A stretch of 64,000 bases of DNA from Paralithodes platypus (taxonomy: Eukaryota > Arthropoda > Malacostraca > Decapoda > Lithodidae). Shown piece after piece: positions 1-9,841 of this stretch (the first letter of the stretch is position 1; every line of letters starts with the position of its first letter). The stretch lies in the NCBI GenBank assembly GCA_032716605.1, contig CM064509.1, positions 52,312,481 through 52,376,480 on the forward strand, written 5' to 3'. The notes beneath the pieces are model-generated. The model did no database searches, was not told the origin of the DNA, and worked only from the letters and a program-made list of their open reading frames with translations. Both the position numbers and the translations under genes were made by a program.

Positions 1-150
1 AAATAAACACACCACCATAGATGATAAAGAAAGTGACCCCAGACGACTCCCAATATTAGCAGCCCTATACATACAACCCTGAATCCTAATATTAATAATC
101 AAACTCTAGACCTACAGATACTCCCTTCTGCTAAAAGACACTACCCAGCC

Positions 151-390
151 ATGCTGTCCCTGGAGAGACGCCCCTCAGCCCCGCCCCTCGAATCCACGCA
201 TCTCACTTCACGCCACCCAGCTCCCAGCCAATCAGCGATGACTACGGTCCCCCCTTCTCTCCACCACCCCACACCCCCAGCCACGATTGACTCCAGTGCG
301 CAACTCCTGACGTCATCACCCACTGGCCAATCACAGACCAGGAGAAGTGCCCGCATAGCGAACATACCATCCACCAATGACAGACAATAG
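151..390 (+). pseudogene. C-terminal tail of a retroelement polyprotein (probable)
   Basis: A 79-codon open frame rich in Pro, Ser and Thr ends with a basic RRSARIA-type stretch just before the stop. Tails of this kind (Pro/Ser/Thr linker, then RRSxR) are common at the C terminus of Gypsy-type integrases, which is the only basis for the call. No catalytic motif is visible and the sequence upstream to the window edge (1-150) has no recognisable domain. It is followed within 40 bases by a TATA-like promoter and a hammerhead-like motif, so it could instead be the end of an upstream tandem Penelope-like copy. Treat as tentative. Confidence 0.3.
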
Positions 391-427
391 CCTGCCTTCA
401 CCTCGCCCCCTCAGCCTTCCCAGCTCC

Positions 428-435
428 TATATAAG
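428..435 (+). promoter_or_regulatory. TATA-box-like element upstream of Penelope-like 5' end
   Basis: TATATAAG in an otherwise GC-moderate stretch, about 30 bases before the hammerhead-like motif. Position is consistent with a pseudo-LTR promoter of a Penelope-like element. This is motif recognition only. Confidence 0.3.
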
Positions 436-462
436 CTCATAATATTCTCTATACCATTCATT

Positions 463-497
463 ACTTGAAAATGCTATATGTATAGCGAAACATCGTA
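463..497 (+). ncRNA. Degenerate hammerhead-ribozyme-like motif
   Basis: A perfect 6-bp stem (GCTATA / TATAGC, 2-base loop) is bracketed by TTGAAAAT on the 5' side and GAAAC on the 3' side. This is the arrangement of a hammerhead core (CUGANGA, stem II, GAAA). The 5' core box departs from consensus, so catalytic activity is doubtful. Penelope-like retroelements are known to carry hammerhead motifs in their pseudo-LTRs, and a Penelope-like N terminus begins 40 bases downstream, which supports the reading. Confidence 0.35.
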
Positions 498-536
498 ACC
501 ATTGTTCACCATGTACCATCCTGTATCCATTTCATC

Positions 537-690
537 ATGAACTTCGCCAATCTACTGTACCTCCTTACTGCCCCTCAACGCAAAATTGTCAGATCCCTGG
601 AAAACGGAACAATAAAATCTCTAATGCTGAAATTGCTATATCTTTCAAACTTGTGTGCATCAAAGACAATTTATTACCTGGCTTGACTAA
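537..690 (+). pseudogene. N-terminal fragment of a Penelope-like element ORF (probable)
   Basis: The frame from the ATG reads LLYLLTAPQRKIV then LENGTIKSL. A one-base frame change near 627 leads into AEIAISFKLVCIKDNLLPGL. The pattern of a helical segment ending in Cys, then LLPxL/F and NI, resembles the region before the RT domain in Penelope-like proteins. The frame runs straight into the TA microsatellite and nothing further of the RT or GIY-YIG domains is present. No database check was possible. The hammerhead-like motif just upstream is the main independent support. Confidence 0.4.
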
Positions 691-691
691 C

Positions 692-702
692 ATATATATA
701 TA

Positions 703-790
<88 letters not shown>
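692..790. repeat. (TA)n microsatellite
   Basis: About 99 bases of almost uninterrupted TA dinucleotide with two small interruptions near the left end. It separates the Penelope-like fragment from the RTE remnant and is able to form a cruciform. The Tyr/Ile-rich frames read across it are artefacts. Confidence 0.98.
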
Positions 791-794
<4 letters not shown>

Positions 795-1878
795 ATACTA
801 TATGTATAAGGTCAGAAGTGTGTGAAGCCATGAAAAGAATGAAGATGGGGAAGCATCAGGAATAGATGGAATGTGTGGGAAAATGCTGAGGTATGGGTGG
901 TGAGATAGTGAGTGAATGGGTATGGAAAATGTGTAAACTAGCATGGGAGAAGGGAAGTGCGCCTGATGACTGGAAGACAGGCATAATAGTCGCCCTGTAT
1001 AAGGGTAAATGGGAAAGAGGAGTGTGTGGTAATCACCAGGGGATATGTCTTCTAAGCGTATTAGGGAAGATGTACAGTAGGGTAGTGATCGAGAGAGTGA
1101 GCGAAAACGGAGAAATGGGTAGGTGACGAGCTGGGCGGGTTTAGGAGGGGATGAGGATGCGTAGAAGAGATTTTTGCCTTGAAATGTGTTGTGGAGAAAT
1201 ATCTGGAGAAGGGACAAAAGCTGTATGCTGGACTTGGAGAAGGCCTATGACAGAGTTGATGGATAAGGTCTGTGGAAAAGACTGAGAATATATGGAGTAG
1301 ATGGCAAATAGCTGAAAGCAGTGAAGAGCATGTATGAGGGTGCAAAGACGTCAGTACATGTGGAGAATGAACAAAGCGAGTTCTTTGATCCGAATGTTCG
1401 GTTAAAGCAAGGGTGTGTGATGTCCCCATGGTTGTTTAATATATATAGTGAATAGTGAATGTTGGTGTACCGTTGACAAGGGAAGGAAACGAGTAGAAGT
1501 TGCCTGTACTGCTGTTTGCTGACGATACAAATCTGATGAATGGGAGTTGCAGGGTCTGGTAAATTATGTTTGGAACAGTGTGTGAAAAACGGAATCTGAA
1601 GGTAAATGCGGGGAAGAGTAAGGTTATGGTCTTTGAAAAGGGTACATCCACAGAGTGTGAGGTGAGGTTTGAACGGTCAGGCTACGAAGAATGTCAGCTT
1701 ATTTAAGTATTTGGGCAATGTGTTGAGTAAATATGGTAGTATGGATGAAGAAGTGCAGGAGAGGGTGCAACAGGGGAAGATGGTTGTAGGAACGCTGAAA
1801 GCAGTAACAAGAAATTGGGTGATCAGTATGGAAGTAAACAAGTCCTTTCATGACAGTGTGGTAATCCCGACATTGACA
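795..1878 (+). pseudogene. RTE-type LINE reverse transcriptase remnant
   Basis: Pieces of one RT are readable across changing frames: APDDWKTGIIVALYKGK, then a NYRGISLLSV-like stretch seen as NHQGICLLSVLGK, then LDLEKAYDRVDG, then a degraded LRQGCVMSPWLFN, and finally LFKYLGNVLSKYGSMDEEV. These are in the order of an RTE-clade RT (finger, palm A, palm B, connection). Several frameshifts and stops separate them, and the LxFADD region is replaced by stops near 1530, so the copy is long dead. The right end meets a short CA-rich stretch and then an unrelated CR1 fragment. A separate RTE copy at 60.3-61.3 kb supplies the matching C-terminal domain. Confidence 0.75.
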
Positions 1879-1939
1879 CACAAACACACACAGGTTGTCT
1901 CTCCATTCACACTCACCCACTACCATCTCTCACCATCTC

Positions 1940-2212
1940 TATCCACGATATCCTCAACATATATGATCCACGATATCCTCAACCTACTGTATATGATGAG
2001 GGCAAAGCTTTAGATATTATATACCTTCATTTTCAAAAGGCCTTTGACAAAGTTCCCCACAAACGTTTAGTGATAAAACTAAATGCGCATGGAACACATG
2101 ACGGTGTGTTGAAATGGATAGAAAATTGGCTCAGGGACAGAAAGTACAGAGCAGTCATAAACGGTAATGCATCCAAATGGATTCAATGTATGTAGTAGGG
2201 TACACCAGGGAT

Positions 2213-2213
<1 letters not shown>
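1940..2213 (+). pseudogene. CR1-type LINE reverse transcriptase fragment
   Basis: Reads DIIYLHFQKAFDKVPHKRL and WIENWLRDRKYRAVINGN, clearly homologous at DNA level to the RT palm of CR1-A (55.2-55.4 kb). Only about 270 bases survive. The left end contains a short tandem duplication of the TCCACGATATCCTCAAC segment. The right end stops within the VPQG motif and runs into a CT microsatellite. It is more diverged than the two CR1-A copies, so it is an older insertion of the same or a sister family. Confidence 0.8.

Positions 2214-2214
<1 letters not shown>

Positions 2215-2250
<36 letters not shown>
2215..2250. repeat. (CT)n microsatellite
   Basis: Eighteen CT units in an unbroken run directly at the truncated edge of the CR1 fragment. 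Confidence 0.97.
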
Positions 2251-2253
<3 letters not shown>

Positions 2254-2321
2254 CTGATTACATGATGTTATTGCTCCAGCACGTTCCTAGACATTCAATG
2301 TTAGTGTTATCAATTGCATCA

Positions 2322-2554
2322 TTAACCTTTAAACGGCGAGCAGGGGGTATTGAACTCGATGCCCCTGGGCGAGCATATTAGGCAGCGAAAATAGGTGATA
2401 ATTGAAGGGGGAGGGGAAAGGGGGGAAGAAGGGGATGTGGAGGAGTGATATGAGGTATAGGGAAAAATTGTTTTTTTAGGCCTTCCCTCTTAAGAGCTTT
2501 GCCGCCCTCGCCCAGTAAAACTTCTTATGAGCTTTCTCACTGTTGCCGGGTTAA
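2322..2554. mobile_element. TTAA-flanked non-autonomous element, family F (copy 1)
   Basis: Bounded by TTAACC on the left and GGGTTAA on the right, with GC-rich subterminal sequence (CGGCGAGCAGGG near one end, GTTGCCGGG near the other). Its middle (GAAAATAGGTGATAAYTGAAG, then a G-rich run) is shared with the element at 23,872-24,356, which shows that both are copies of one repeat. A TTAA duplication with CCC-starting ends is the hallmark of piggyBac-type insertion. No coding capacity. Confidence 0.55.
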
Positions 2555-2828
2555 GTCATACAAAAATATTTTGAGGTATTTTGGCCTTGATATTAATGTC
2601 ATCCCAAACTGTAATAACACAAGTGTTTTTTTCTTGCATAATAACAGTATAAATGTCTCCTGGCATTATGCACGAGCCTCTTGTAGATGGGTATCGACAT
2701 CAAAAGGATAAATCCATACAACTTTTTTCCGAAGCTTTCCAGCCTACAAAAATACCAGAAATGACCTAATCCATCCGCCCCCTCTGAAGGACATTAACAA
2801 AATAACAACAATAAAAAGTCTATTTGAG

Positions 2829-3443
2829 ATGACGAGGTCTGAAGAAGTTATGCCAAACATCACAAGCCACCTGTTCCCGTCTACTAATAACACCACAAAT
2901 CAAACCAGCCGCATTGTTTCCATAAGAAGTTACGAGCCACAACCCTCAAGGAGAAGAGACAACAACCAGAGAGGCTCAACGGAAGAAGAAGAAGAAGAAG
3001 CAACACCAGAAAACGCGCCTCAAAGGGAAACCATCAGAGAAAACGGAGATAATGGGATTCCAAGGGGACACAATGGTAGCCACCCTACTCAACACGTGGG
3101 AACCAGGGATGCCCACGAAACTATGCAACTATACCACCAAACCCCCCAGTGCACCCCTGTAGAGTACCATAATAGCTATGAGTATAGTACTATGATGCGA
3201 AACAAACATTCCAAATCAGAAATAACTTTCCCCACCAGTGTGGCTAATGCAGAAACCCCCAGGCCAAAACTAACTGAACATGAACAATCTAGCTTATCAC
3301 TATCAAATACCCTTCAAGTACAGCCCAGAGTAAATAAGAAAGTCAAAACACCCCGAGAATCATCTTCAAGTGACACTGATTCCCAATTACAAACACACTT
3401 TAGTGCAACTGGTTACCTGTCTAAACAAGATGCTGCTGAATAA
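2829..3443 (+). CDS. Unrecognised repetitive ORF, copy 1 (possible ORF1 of a retroelement)
   Basis: A 204-codon frame, hydrophilic and rich in Asn, Thr, Ser, Gln and Pro, with a run of six Glu near residue 55 and a Ser-rich acidic stretch (RESSSSDTDSQ) near residue 178. No catalytic or zinc-binding pattern is visible. The sequence around MPNITSH (residue 8) and the bases just before it match the start of the ORF at 5,422-5,862 (MPNQHHQ), so this is a repeated element and not a unique gene. The shared MPN is therefore the better start. Composition resembles ORF1 of non-LTR elements or a disordered gag, but the family is unknown to me. Confidence 0.4.
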   Translation: MTRSEEVMPNITSHLFPSTNNTTNQTSRIVSIRSYEPQPSRRRDNNQRGSTEEEEEEATPENAPQRETIRENGDNGIPRGHNGSHPTQHVGTRDAHETMQLYHQTPQCTPVEYHNSYEYSTMMRNKHSKSEITFPTSVANAETPRPKLTEHEQSSLSLSNTLQVQPRVNKKVKTPRESSSSDTDSQLQTHFSATGYLSKQDAAE

Positions 3444-4556
3444 GATAGGCAAACTACCGGTTAGCAAACAGAACCAGGCATTTGCTGGTGGTTACTTTAC
3501 GATTGATGGTTGGACAATTACATGCAATTTAGGTTTTGCTACTACTAATGTTAATTTATTACTTGCGAAATTGAATGATTTGCTTGTAATATTTTTAGAT
3601 ATGTTAGTGTGTGTGTGTGATGCAAAATATGTGTAGGAGTTTTTTTTACAGATGAATTTCTGATGGTGTATGGTGAATATCTCTCTGGCCTTTTCCTGCG
3701 CTGCCAACCCTTAATTACCTTTCATACTAATATTCCCCTATCCCCTCCTTGCTTAGTATTCGTATTGTGTGATTATTCCAAATGTTACAGCTTCATGTTT
3801 ATATAGAATTATAATTCTATTGATCGCAAAAAAGGAAATTTGTGTATAGTTAGAAAAAATATATAAAGTGCAAACAAATAATTATTTATTCCGTGTAGAA
3901 GATACCAGAGTGCAGTTAAGAGCTCGAATTATTATCTTGAAAATGTTTTAAATATTTTGTATTTTAGTAGCCTGAAATTCAACGAATATCCAGAACCCTC
4001 TCCGCCAACTCTCCCACAGTTACTGAGCTGCTAACTAGCATTCTGTGTTTAGATATTATTCATGATAAATATTTCCATCAAAGTAATATAATAATTAATA
4101 TGTTTTATTGTTTCTTCTGTACCAATTGTGCTACATGCACTATTGACGCACAATTCAAGATTTGAAAAGAAATTTGTAGTCACCCTATACTGTATGTACT
4201 CTACTTAACCCATTCATATTTGTTTGTTATGATAAAGTTTAACCCTTAAAGAGCGGCTATCTGCGATAGCGGGGTATCCTTAACTGGGCATAAATGTACT
4301 CTACTTCAGGCTAACCGGCACTGGTATAGCCTGATAACAAACAAGATGCAAGTTACGTTAAAATGCATAAAAAGGAATCTATGGAAAGATCAATTAAATC
4401 ACTGCAAGATTTAATACAATAAAAAGATGCTTCAATACAGTTACTCTAAACAACAATAAACTCTTCACTCCTATCTGAAAGAAAGTGAAGTATATTCCTA
4501 CAGCATAGACCTGGAAACTTCTGAAGAAAGTCTGATGCTCATAAGATGCTCGTATC
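3444..4556. other. Unassigned AT-rich intergenic/repeat sequence
   Basis: No coding motif was recognised. A frame overlapping the end of the previous ORF (to about 3,636) may be its continuation after a frameshift, but it has no recognisable domain. An isolated TTTAACCCTTAAAGAGCGG at 4,238 matches the left end of the TTAA elements described below, but no partner right end was found before 4,557. Confidence 0.4.
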
Positions 4557-4982
4557 TTAACCCCTTATTGGCGGCGCTCGACTTAAGTTGTGCACCAATT
4601 TGCAGCAAGTTAGGAGCATTATTATGGCTTTTAAAGGGTTAAAATTGAGTGCAAATGGCCGGGAGCGCAGCGGGCCACACGTCCGACTCCCAGGGCCTAC
4701 CGCCGCCCACTGACTCACCCTCCCTGTGTTCTCGAGAGGCCGGCAGTGTAGCAGTGAGCGTAGCTGGGAAAAATATACCGCTATACGCTAAACTCCCATG
4801 TTACTGGTACCACTGTATGAGAACCACGAGTGCTACGTAGCTCGTTCTGGTCTCATTTTGAAGCTTTTAGCGCCTAGTTTTTTGCTGAATACATTTCTTT
4901 TCATGCAGATACTTGATTTATCATTCAGGAGGGCCTGAATATGCCCAAATAAGCCCAAAAAAACATGCTAGACAAGGGTTAA
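4557..4982. mobile_element. TTAA-flanked non-autonomous element, family T (copy 1)
   Basis: Bounded by TTAACCCC and AAGGGTTAA. It is homologous along its length to the elements at 13,121, 23,412 and 39,981: the shared landmarks are a CGTCCGAC / CCTCCGACC block, an AGTGTAGC block, a GCTAYNTAG block and the 3' segment TTGATTTATCATTCAGGAG followed by GCCTGAATATGCCC. The four copies are 418-430 bases long and are inserted at TTAA. This copy is the second most diverged. Non-coding. Confidence 0.7.
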
Positions 4983-5421
4983 ATAAGATGATCCTAAAGC
5001 TTATGTATGTGAATATATAAATAATACAATGGAAAGGGTTTCCCGTATCATCTTAACATTAACCCCTTCAGTTTGAAGTTTGAAGAACTTTATCAGGTTG
5101 TTTATTCCAGATAACAAGAAGGGATTTTGATAATCTTATTTTTATTAATCTCACCACCACACCCCCAATGAAATTAATTAAAGTATATATGATCCACCTC
5201 TAAGAAAAAAGTCTCATAATAAAGAGGTTCTCTAAATATATCTAAAAAATCCTTCACTAAAACGATTCATTATAATCATGTCATCAGACAATTCTCTCTA
5301 AAACACTTTATTAAGATAAAGAATGATTTCATGTAGCAAAAACAAAAAATCTATAGAACGAGTGGACATTATTTTCAAATAAATAATATGTAAACTATTT
5401 GAGATGTGAGGAGTTAAAGAA
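4983..5421. other. Unassigned AT-rich sequence
   Basis: No gene or clear repeat. The last 50 bases before the next ORF share TATTTGAGATG and the following segment with the leader of the ORF at 2,829, so they belong to the same repeated unit. A small direct repeat of GTTTGAA lies near 5,080. Confidence 0.4.
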
Positions 5422-5862
5422 ATGCCAAACCAGCATCACCAGGCATCCACACCATTCAATTCAACAGCAGAGCCACCAAACCGAATTGCTACCATCCAAG
5501 TGTGCAACACCAACACCAACCGCCTAATAGAAAACGTACCACGCAACCCCTCGAGAGAGAACGCACCAAATGGGAAGGACTATTCTAAACTGACCGAGAA
5601 CATGAGCATCGCCACCCGCAACAGCCTTCATATCACTGCTATGAACCTTGCACCAGCCCAAGCTACCTCATATTCCGGCCACACCACCAGACCAGAAACG
5701 TGCACCAGCAGAACCAACAGAGAACCTGATCTATTACCTCATTCATCCTTAAAATTGCGAAAAAGTAGCACCCACGTGGACCTAGCCACCTCAGACGAAT
5801 CAACGATTCCCCTTCAAACTGGCAAGCCTAGACAAGCCAAAAAAAAACAAAAATCTATGTGA
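5422..5862 (+). CDS. Unrecognised repetitive ORF, copy 2, interrupted by LINE
   Basis: A 146-codon frame beginning MPNQHHQASTPFNSTAEPPN, hydrophilic, Asn/Thr/Ser-rich, ending in a Lys-rich stretch (RQAKKKQKSM). Start context and first residues match the ORF at 2,829. The frame terminates almost exactly where the minus-strand J1 LINE begins, and the sequence beyond the LINE (from about 8,581) again reads as a Pro/Asn/Thr-rich frame. The natural interpretation is one ORF split by the LINE. No function can be assigned. Lys clusters would suit a nucleic-acid-binding ORF1, but that is inference. Confidence 0.4.
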   Translation: MPNQHHQASTPFNSTAEPPNRIATIQVCNTNTNRLIENVPRNPSRENAPNGKDYSKLTENMSIATRNSLHITAMNLAPAQATSYSGHTTRPETCTSRTNREPDLLPHSSLKLRKSSTHVDLATSDESTIPLQTGKPRQAKKKQKSM

Positions 5863-6035
5863 TTGAGGGAGGCAAAAGGCAGAACTGCCTATAGCGAGTG
5901 CCTCCCCCATAGTTGAAAGAGTGACAGGGCCAAAATCAAGGGACGCTCGAGCCAAAATGCCTGGACACACGGAGTTTGAAGCAATTTAAGTCATAGGAAT
6001 AGGGAAAGACTGATTCTGGGAGAGAGTTCCAGAGC

Positions 6036-6636
6036 TCAGCTGTTGAATAGAAGAAAGACAGAGTAACGTTTCACTCTCGGGTTGGAGAGTTGCACAGAGT
6101 AGGGGTGGGATTGAGTTGCAAGACGGGTACCACGTGCCCTACGTAAAGGAGGTGGTAAACACTGGGAAAGCTCTGAGGAACACTGATTATTATAGTAGCG
6201 ATAGAATAGCGAGAGAGATGCAACATTGTGGCGGAGAGAGAGAGATTGCAGAGAGTTGGTGAGTGGACGGGCTTTAATGATACGAAAGGCCTTCCTTTCA
6301 ACTTTGTCTAGGAGAGCGGTGTGAGAGGAACCTCCCCACATGTGAACAATACTCAATACAAGGACGCACTATGCCCCTGTACAGAGCAAGAAGCTGTTCA
6401 GGGGAAAAGAACCCCCTAAGGCAGTTGAGCACACCCATCTTCTGGGAGGCTGCCTTAGCAAGACTGGTAATATGGTCCTTTCCAACTGAGAGCAGAAGAA
6501 AAAGAGACACCAAGAATATTGAGAGAAGATGAAGGATTGATTTTTGTATTGTTGAAGAATAAGGGATAGTCTGCTGGGAGTTCCTTACAGGTAGATAGAT
6601 GGAGAAATTGGGTTTTGGAAGCATTAAAGGTAACAA
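6036..6636 (-). pseudogene. J1 LINE C-terminal region (copy 1, frameshifted)
   Basis: Two overlapping frames carry ITSLAKAASQKMGVLNCLR, ALYRGIVRPCIEYCSHV, then GGSSHTALLDKVERKAFRII and SHPYSVQLSNPRVKR. These are the thumb and C-terminal conserved blocks of jockey-type RTs. They are split by a frameshift near 6,330. The final block is followed by the conserved 3' untranslated segment. Confidence 0.8.
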
Positions 6637-7801
6637 GGTTTTCTCTGCCCCAATTGGAGATAGTATTTAGATCAGAATTTAAGAGTTCTATGGCTTCATT
6701 ACGTTTGTCGTTGAGGGATTGCTGGCTGGGGCGTTCTGAAAAACTAGTGGAGTAGTGTAAGGTTGAGTCGCCTGCGTATGAATGGATGGGAATTGAGGTA
6801 CAGTTGAGGAGATCATTTATGAAAATTAGAAAGAGAATAGGAGATAGGACAGAGCCCTGAGGAACACCGGAGTTTATAGGATGAGGAAGTGAATGATGGC
6901 CGTCCACAACCGCGGCTATGGAACGGCCAGAAAGGAAATTAGAGACAAAGGCACAGATGGAGGGATAAAAACCGAAGGAGGGTAGTTTAAAAATTAAAGA
7001 TTTGTGCCAGACTCTATCGAAGGCTTTCGATATGTCTAGTACAATAGAAAAAGTCTCACCGAAGTTCCGAAAGGAGGGTGACCAAGAGTTAGTAAGATAT
7101 GAAAGAAGATCACCAGTAGAGCGACCCTTAAGGAAGCCATACTGGTGATCTGAGAGCAGATTATGATAAGAGAAATGCTTAAGAAATTTGGAAGCAAGAA
7201 TAGTTTCAAAAACTTTAGAAAGACAAGAGATGAGAGCAATTGGACGATAGTTGGAGGGTTGAGAGCGGTCACCCTTCTTTGGGACAGGTTGAATGTGAGC
7301 AAATTTCCAGCATGAAGGGAAGACGTTAGAGGATAGACAGAGACTAAAGAGTTTGCCTAGGCAGGGAGTCAGCACGGAAGCACAGTTTTTGAGAACAACA
7401 GGAGGAACACCGTCCGGACCGTACGCCTTATTAGTATTAAGCCCGGAGAGGGTAGAAAGTACATCTTTAGAAGAGATTAGGATATTAGGCATAAGTAAGA
7501 GAGAGGAGGGTGGAGAGGGAGGAATAGCACCGGAATCATCCAAGGTGGAGTTTCTAGCAAAAGTTTGAGCAAAGAGTTTAGCTTTGTCAGAGGAAGAAGT
7601 GATGGTTGTGCCATCAGAGTGGGAAAGGGGAGGGAAAGACAAGGAAGAGAAATTGTTGGAGAGGTTTTTAGCTAGATGCCAGAAAGCTTGGGAAGAGCTA
7701 GAGTTGGATAGTTCAGTGCATTTATTATTGATGAAAGAGTGGCAAGTCGAAGAACAGATTTGGCTTGATTCCGGCCAGAAACATAGGAAGAATGAGAGCA
7801 T
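6455..7801 (-). pseudogene. J1 LINE reverse transcriptase (copy 1)
   Basis: RT fingers and palm are nearly intact: IQPVPKKGDRSQPSNYRPIA, then LDISKAFDRVWHKSL (palm A), NSGVPQGSVLSPILF (palm B), and the palm C box reads YAGDS in place of YADDS, losing the first catalytic aspartate of that box. After LNILGVSFSSALSWK the frame shifts near 6,470 and the thumb/C-terminal parts continue in other frames. The copy is therefore inactive. It copied LINE RNA at the nicked target site in its active form. Confidence 0.9.
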
Positions 7802-7875
7802 TGAGTTTTAAGGCGTCGGTACCGTTTGAATGCTTCCTCCTTATTGCGGACAGCAGTAGAACAGACGTGAGTAAA

Positions 7876-8577
7876 TCAAGATTTTTTAGCATTAGTCTGA
7901 GAGAAAGAGAATGGAATGTATGGTTCCATGCCCGAGAGGATTACCTCGGTTATGCGTTCAGCACTCTCCGAGGGTCCCCGGCCACGGAAGCAGAAATAAT
8001 TCCATGGGAAATCAAAGAAGTACTGCCGGAGAGCGTCCCAGTCGGCAGTGCCAAAGTGACACAAGCGCCGCCGGCTAGGAGGATCGGGTGGCCATAGTGG
8101 AGAGATAGGACAGTTGACAGAGATAAGTTTATGGTCGAAGGAGCCCAAAGGAGAGAAAAGATCGACAGTATAAGAAGAAGGGTTAGAAGTTAGAAACAAG
8201 TCAAGAATGTTGGGCCGATCTCCGATGCGATCCGGGATACTGGTGGGTTGCTGAACTAACTGCTCTAGGTCATTTAGGATAGAAAAGATGTAGGCTTGTT
8301 CACCAGGTGGATCAGTAGTGTAAGAGGAGAGCCATTGGCGGTGGTGAACGTTGAAATCTCCTAAGATGGAGATTTCTGAGAAAGGAGAAATGGATAGAAT
8401 GTGTTCCACTGTAGAGTTTAGATAGTCAACGAATTTGGAAAAGTTCGTAGAGTTACGGGAAAAATAGACAGCACAGAAATATTTAGAAAGAGAATGACAG
8501 GAAAATTTGAGCCATAAAGTTGAGAATTCAGAGGAGTCGAAATCGGGAACACGAGAGCAAGTGAGTTTGTTGTGCAC
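7876..8577 (-). pseudogene. J1 LINE endonuclease domain (copy 1)
   Basis: APE-type endonuclease, 5' truncated. Visible motifs in order are [11 protein letters not shown] (catalytic Asp/Asn loop), a region ending in [13 protein letters not shown], and SFDHKLISV, the counterpart of the S-D-H motif (the usual Ser-Asp pair reads Phe-Asp here). The N-terminal metal-binding part is missing. A TAA follows AKKS near 7,876, after which the same protein continues in frame toward the RT. This domain would nick the genomic target for target-primed reverse transcription. Confidence 0.85.
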
Positions 8578-8580
8578 ATA

Positions 8581-9430
8581 TGCACAGCCAAAACATCAAA
8601 TACATCAATGACCCTATGGTGTGCATCGGGGAAAAATTCCTAGCAACAGCTGCAACGCCTAATCTTCCAAATCAACGAGGTAGAAATAACATGCCAGACT
8701 TGAGGAAAGTGCAACCCACTTCTACCCCTAATATCTACAAACCCTCACTTTTCTCAGACACCAACCCAGTTCTGCCGCCTGCACAACTACTCAACCTACA
8801 AGAAGTACCAGCTGCAACCAGTGCATCTTGTCAAAACAAATCAGACGACCTACCGTGCCCTTGATAACTGGGGAGCCCGTGCACAGGACACCTCAGAAAG
8901 AAGAGACACTAATCATGCTGACCAACCCATCAGCAAGCATTCAGCCTGCTGGTTTGCATCCTATTTTTGGATCCTTGTCAAGTAATCCTAGGAAAGAAAG
9001 TTGAGTTACAAATTCTAAAGCTTGTCGTAATAGTCAATTTAGACATCCGAAGCCACCCAATTATTGTGTTGAAGGTAGAGGACAGTTGAAGCAACTAGGT
9101 TATCATGCCGGGTGAGAAATTGACATATTTGACAAATTAGAAGTAACTGATAAGTCCAAGACCTATTGCAACCCCCCAAGGTCTGTAATACCTCTTAAGG
9201 GACTTTGTGTTGTGAGAGTGAATCAACCCAACACCACTCAGGCCAGAGTTAGTCCTCAACACAGCGCATATAAAAGGAACACCCCCAGACTTGCGGAATT
9301 GTCTTGCTCTTGTTCAATTTTGTCTGCTGCTAACGACGAAGATCAACAGTTGTGTGATAATTCACGAGTCACCACTAAGCAAACAAACTTACCTCCTACT
9401 CCTGGAAAGATGTTGGTCAGTCCTTAAGTA
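8581..9430 (+). other. Degenerate Pro/Asn/Thr-rich coding-like region to the right of J1 copy 1
   Basis: The first 95 codons are open (PNLPNQRGRNNMPDLRKV and PPAQLLNLQEVPAATSAS are typical stretches). After a stop at 8,864, further coding-like pieces (PAGLHPIFGSLSSNPRK, then RHPKPPNYCVEGRGQLK, then a frame 9,212-9,427) follow with intervening stops. Composition matches the interrupted ORF ending at 5,862, so it is probably the downstream half of that element. No domain was recognised. Confidence 0.35.
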
Positions 9431-9841
9431 GGGTAAACTTTATCTATATCCCTCAGGTCCAGCGTGAGTGAGTGTAGGAGGACGAGCAAGAAACCGAGAA
9501 GGAGGAGTAACATAGCCAAACGATTATGAAAGTTATTCTGGCCAGAACCAAGCCCTTGAGTGCGAGAGGGAACTAAGTGCCTTGAATCCCTGTCATAGAA
9601 GTGTAACTCCGAACATTATACTGCCTTTGACATAACTTCAATTCAGTGCTAAAATCGTTCTCCCAGTGCTCTCCTCTACAAACTCCTTTAACCCATACTG
9701 TAATGTAGGATACAGTAATAAAAGTCCCCAGCAGTCCCAAGCAATGTGGCAAAAATGGCAGGAGAGATCACCTATCCACCTCCAAAGATGAAGCAAAACT
9801 GGCTCTGTCACCCTTCAGTGGGTCTCATATAAGCTGAGAAG
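9431..9841. other. No recognised feature
   Basis: Mixed-composition sequence with short open frames only. Nothing in it matches the other repeats of this window. Confidence 0.4.

Larger units (their letters stand above)
5863..8580 (-). mobile_element. Jockey-like LINE, family J1, copy 1 (5' truncated)
   Basis: Minus-strand LINE containing an endonuclease part, a reverse transcriptase and a C-terminal region in the expected order. Its 3' end (left edge) shares the block GGCAGAACTGCCT...GCGAGTGCCTCCCC with copy 2 (31.5 kb) and copy 3 (21.65 kb). No T-run is present at the left edge, unlike the other two copies. The 5' end is truncated inside the endonuclease relative to copy 2. It sits between the two halves of a probable repetitive ORF. 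Proteins of this type are often labelled 'mobile element jockey' in decapod annotations. The exact clade was not determined. Confidence 0.9.

Noticed and set aside
589..865. Open frames of alternating Tyr and Ile on both strands
   Set aside because: They are translations of the TA microsatellite.
7353..8097. Plus-strand frames across J1 copy 1
   Set aside because: Antisense shadows of the minus-strand LINE ORF2; no independent motif.
5835..8600. AGCCAAAA on both sides of J1 copy 1 as a target duplication
   Set aside because: The left copy is not adjacent to the LINE end and there is no T-run there, so the match may be chance.
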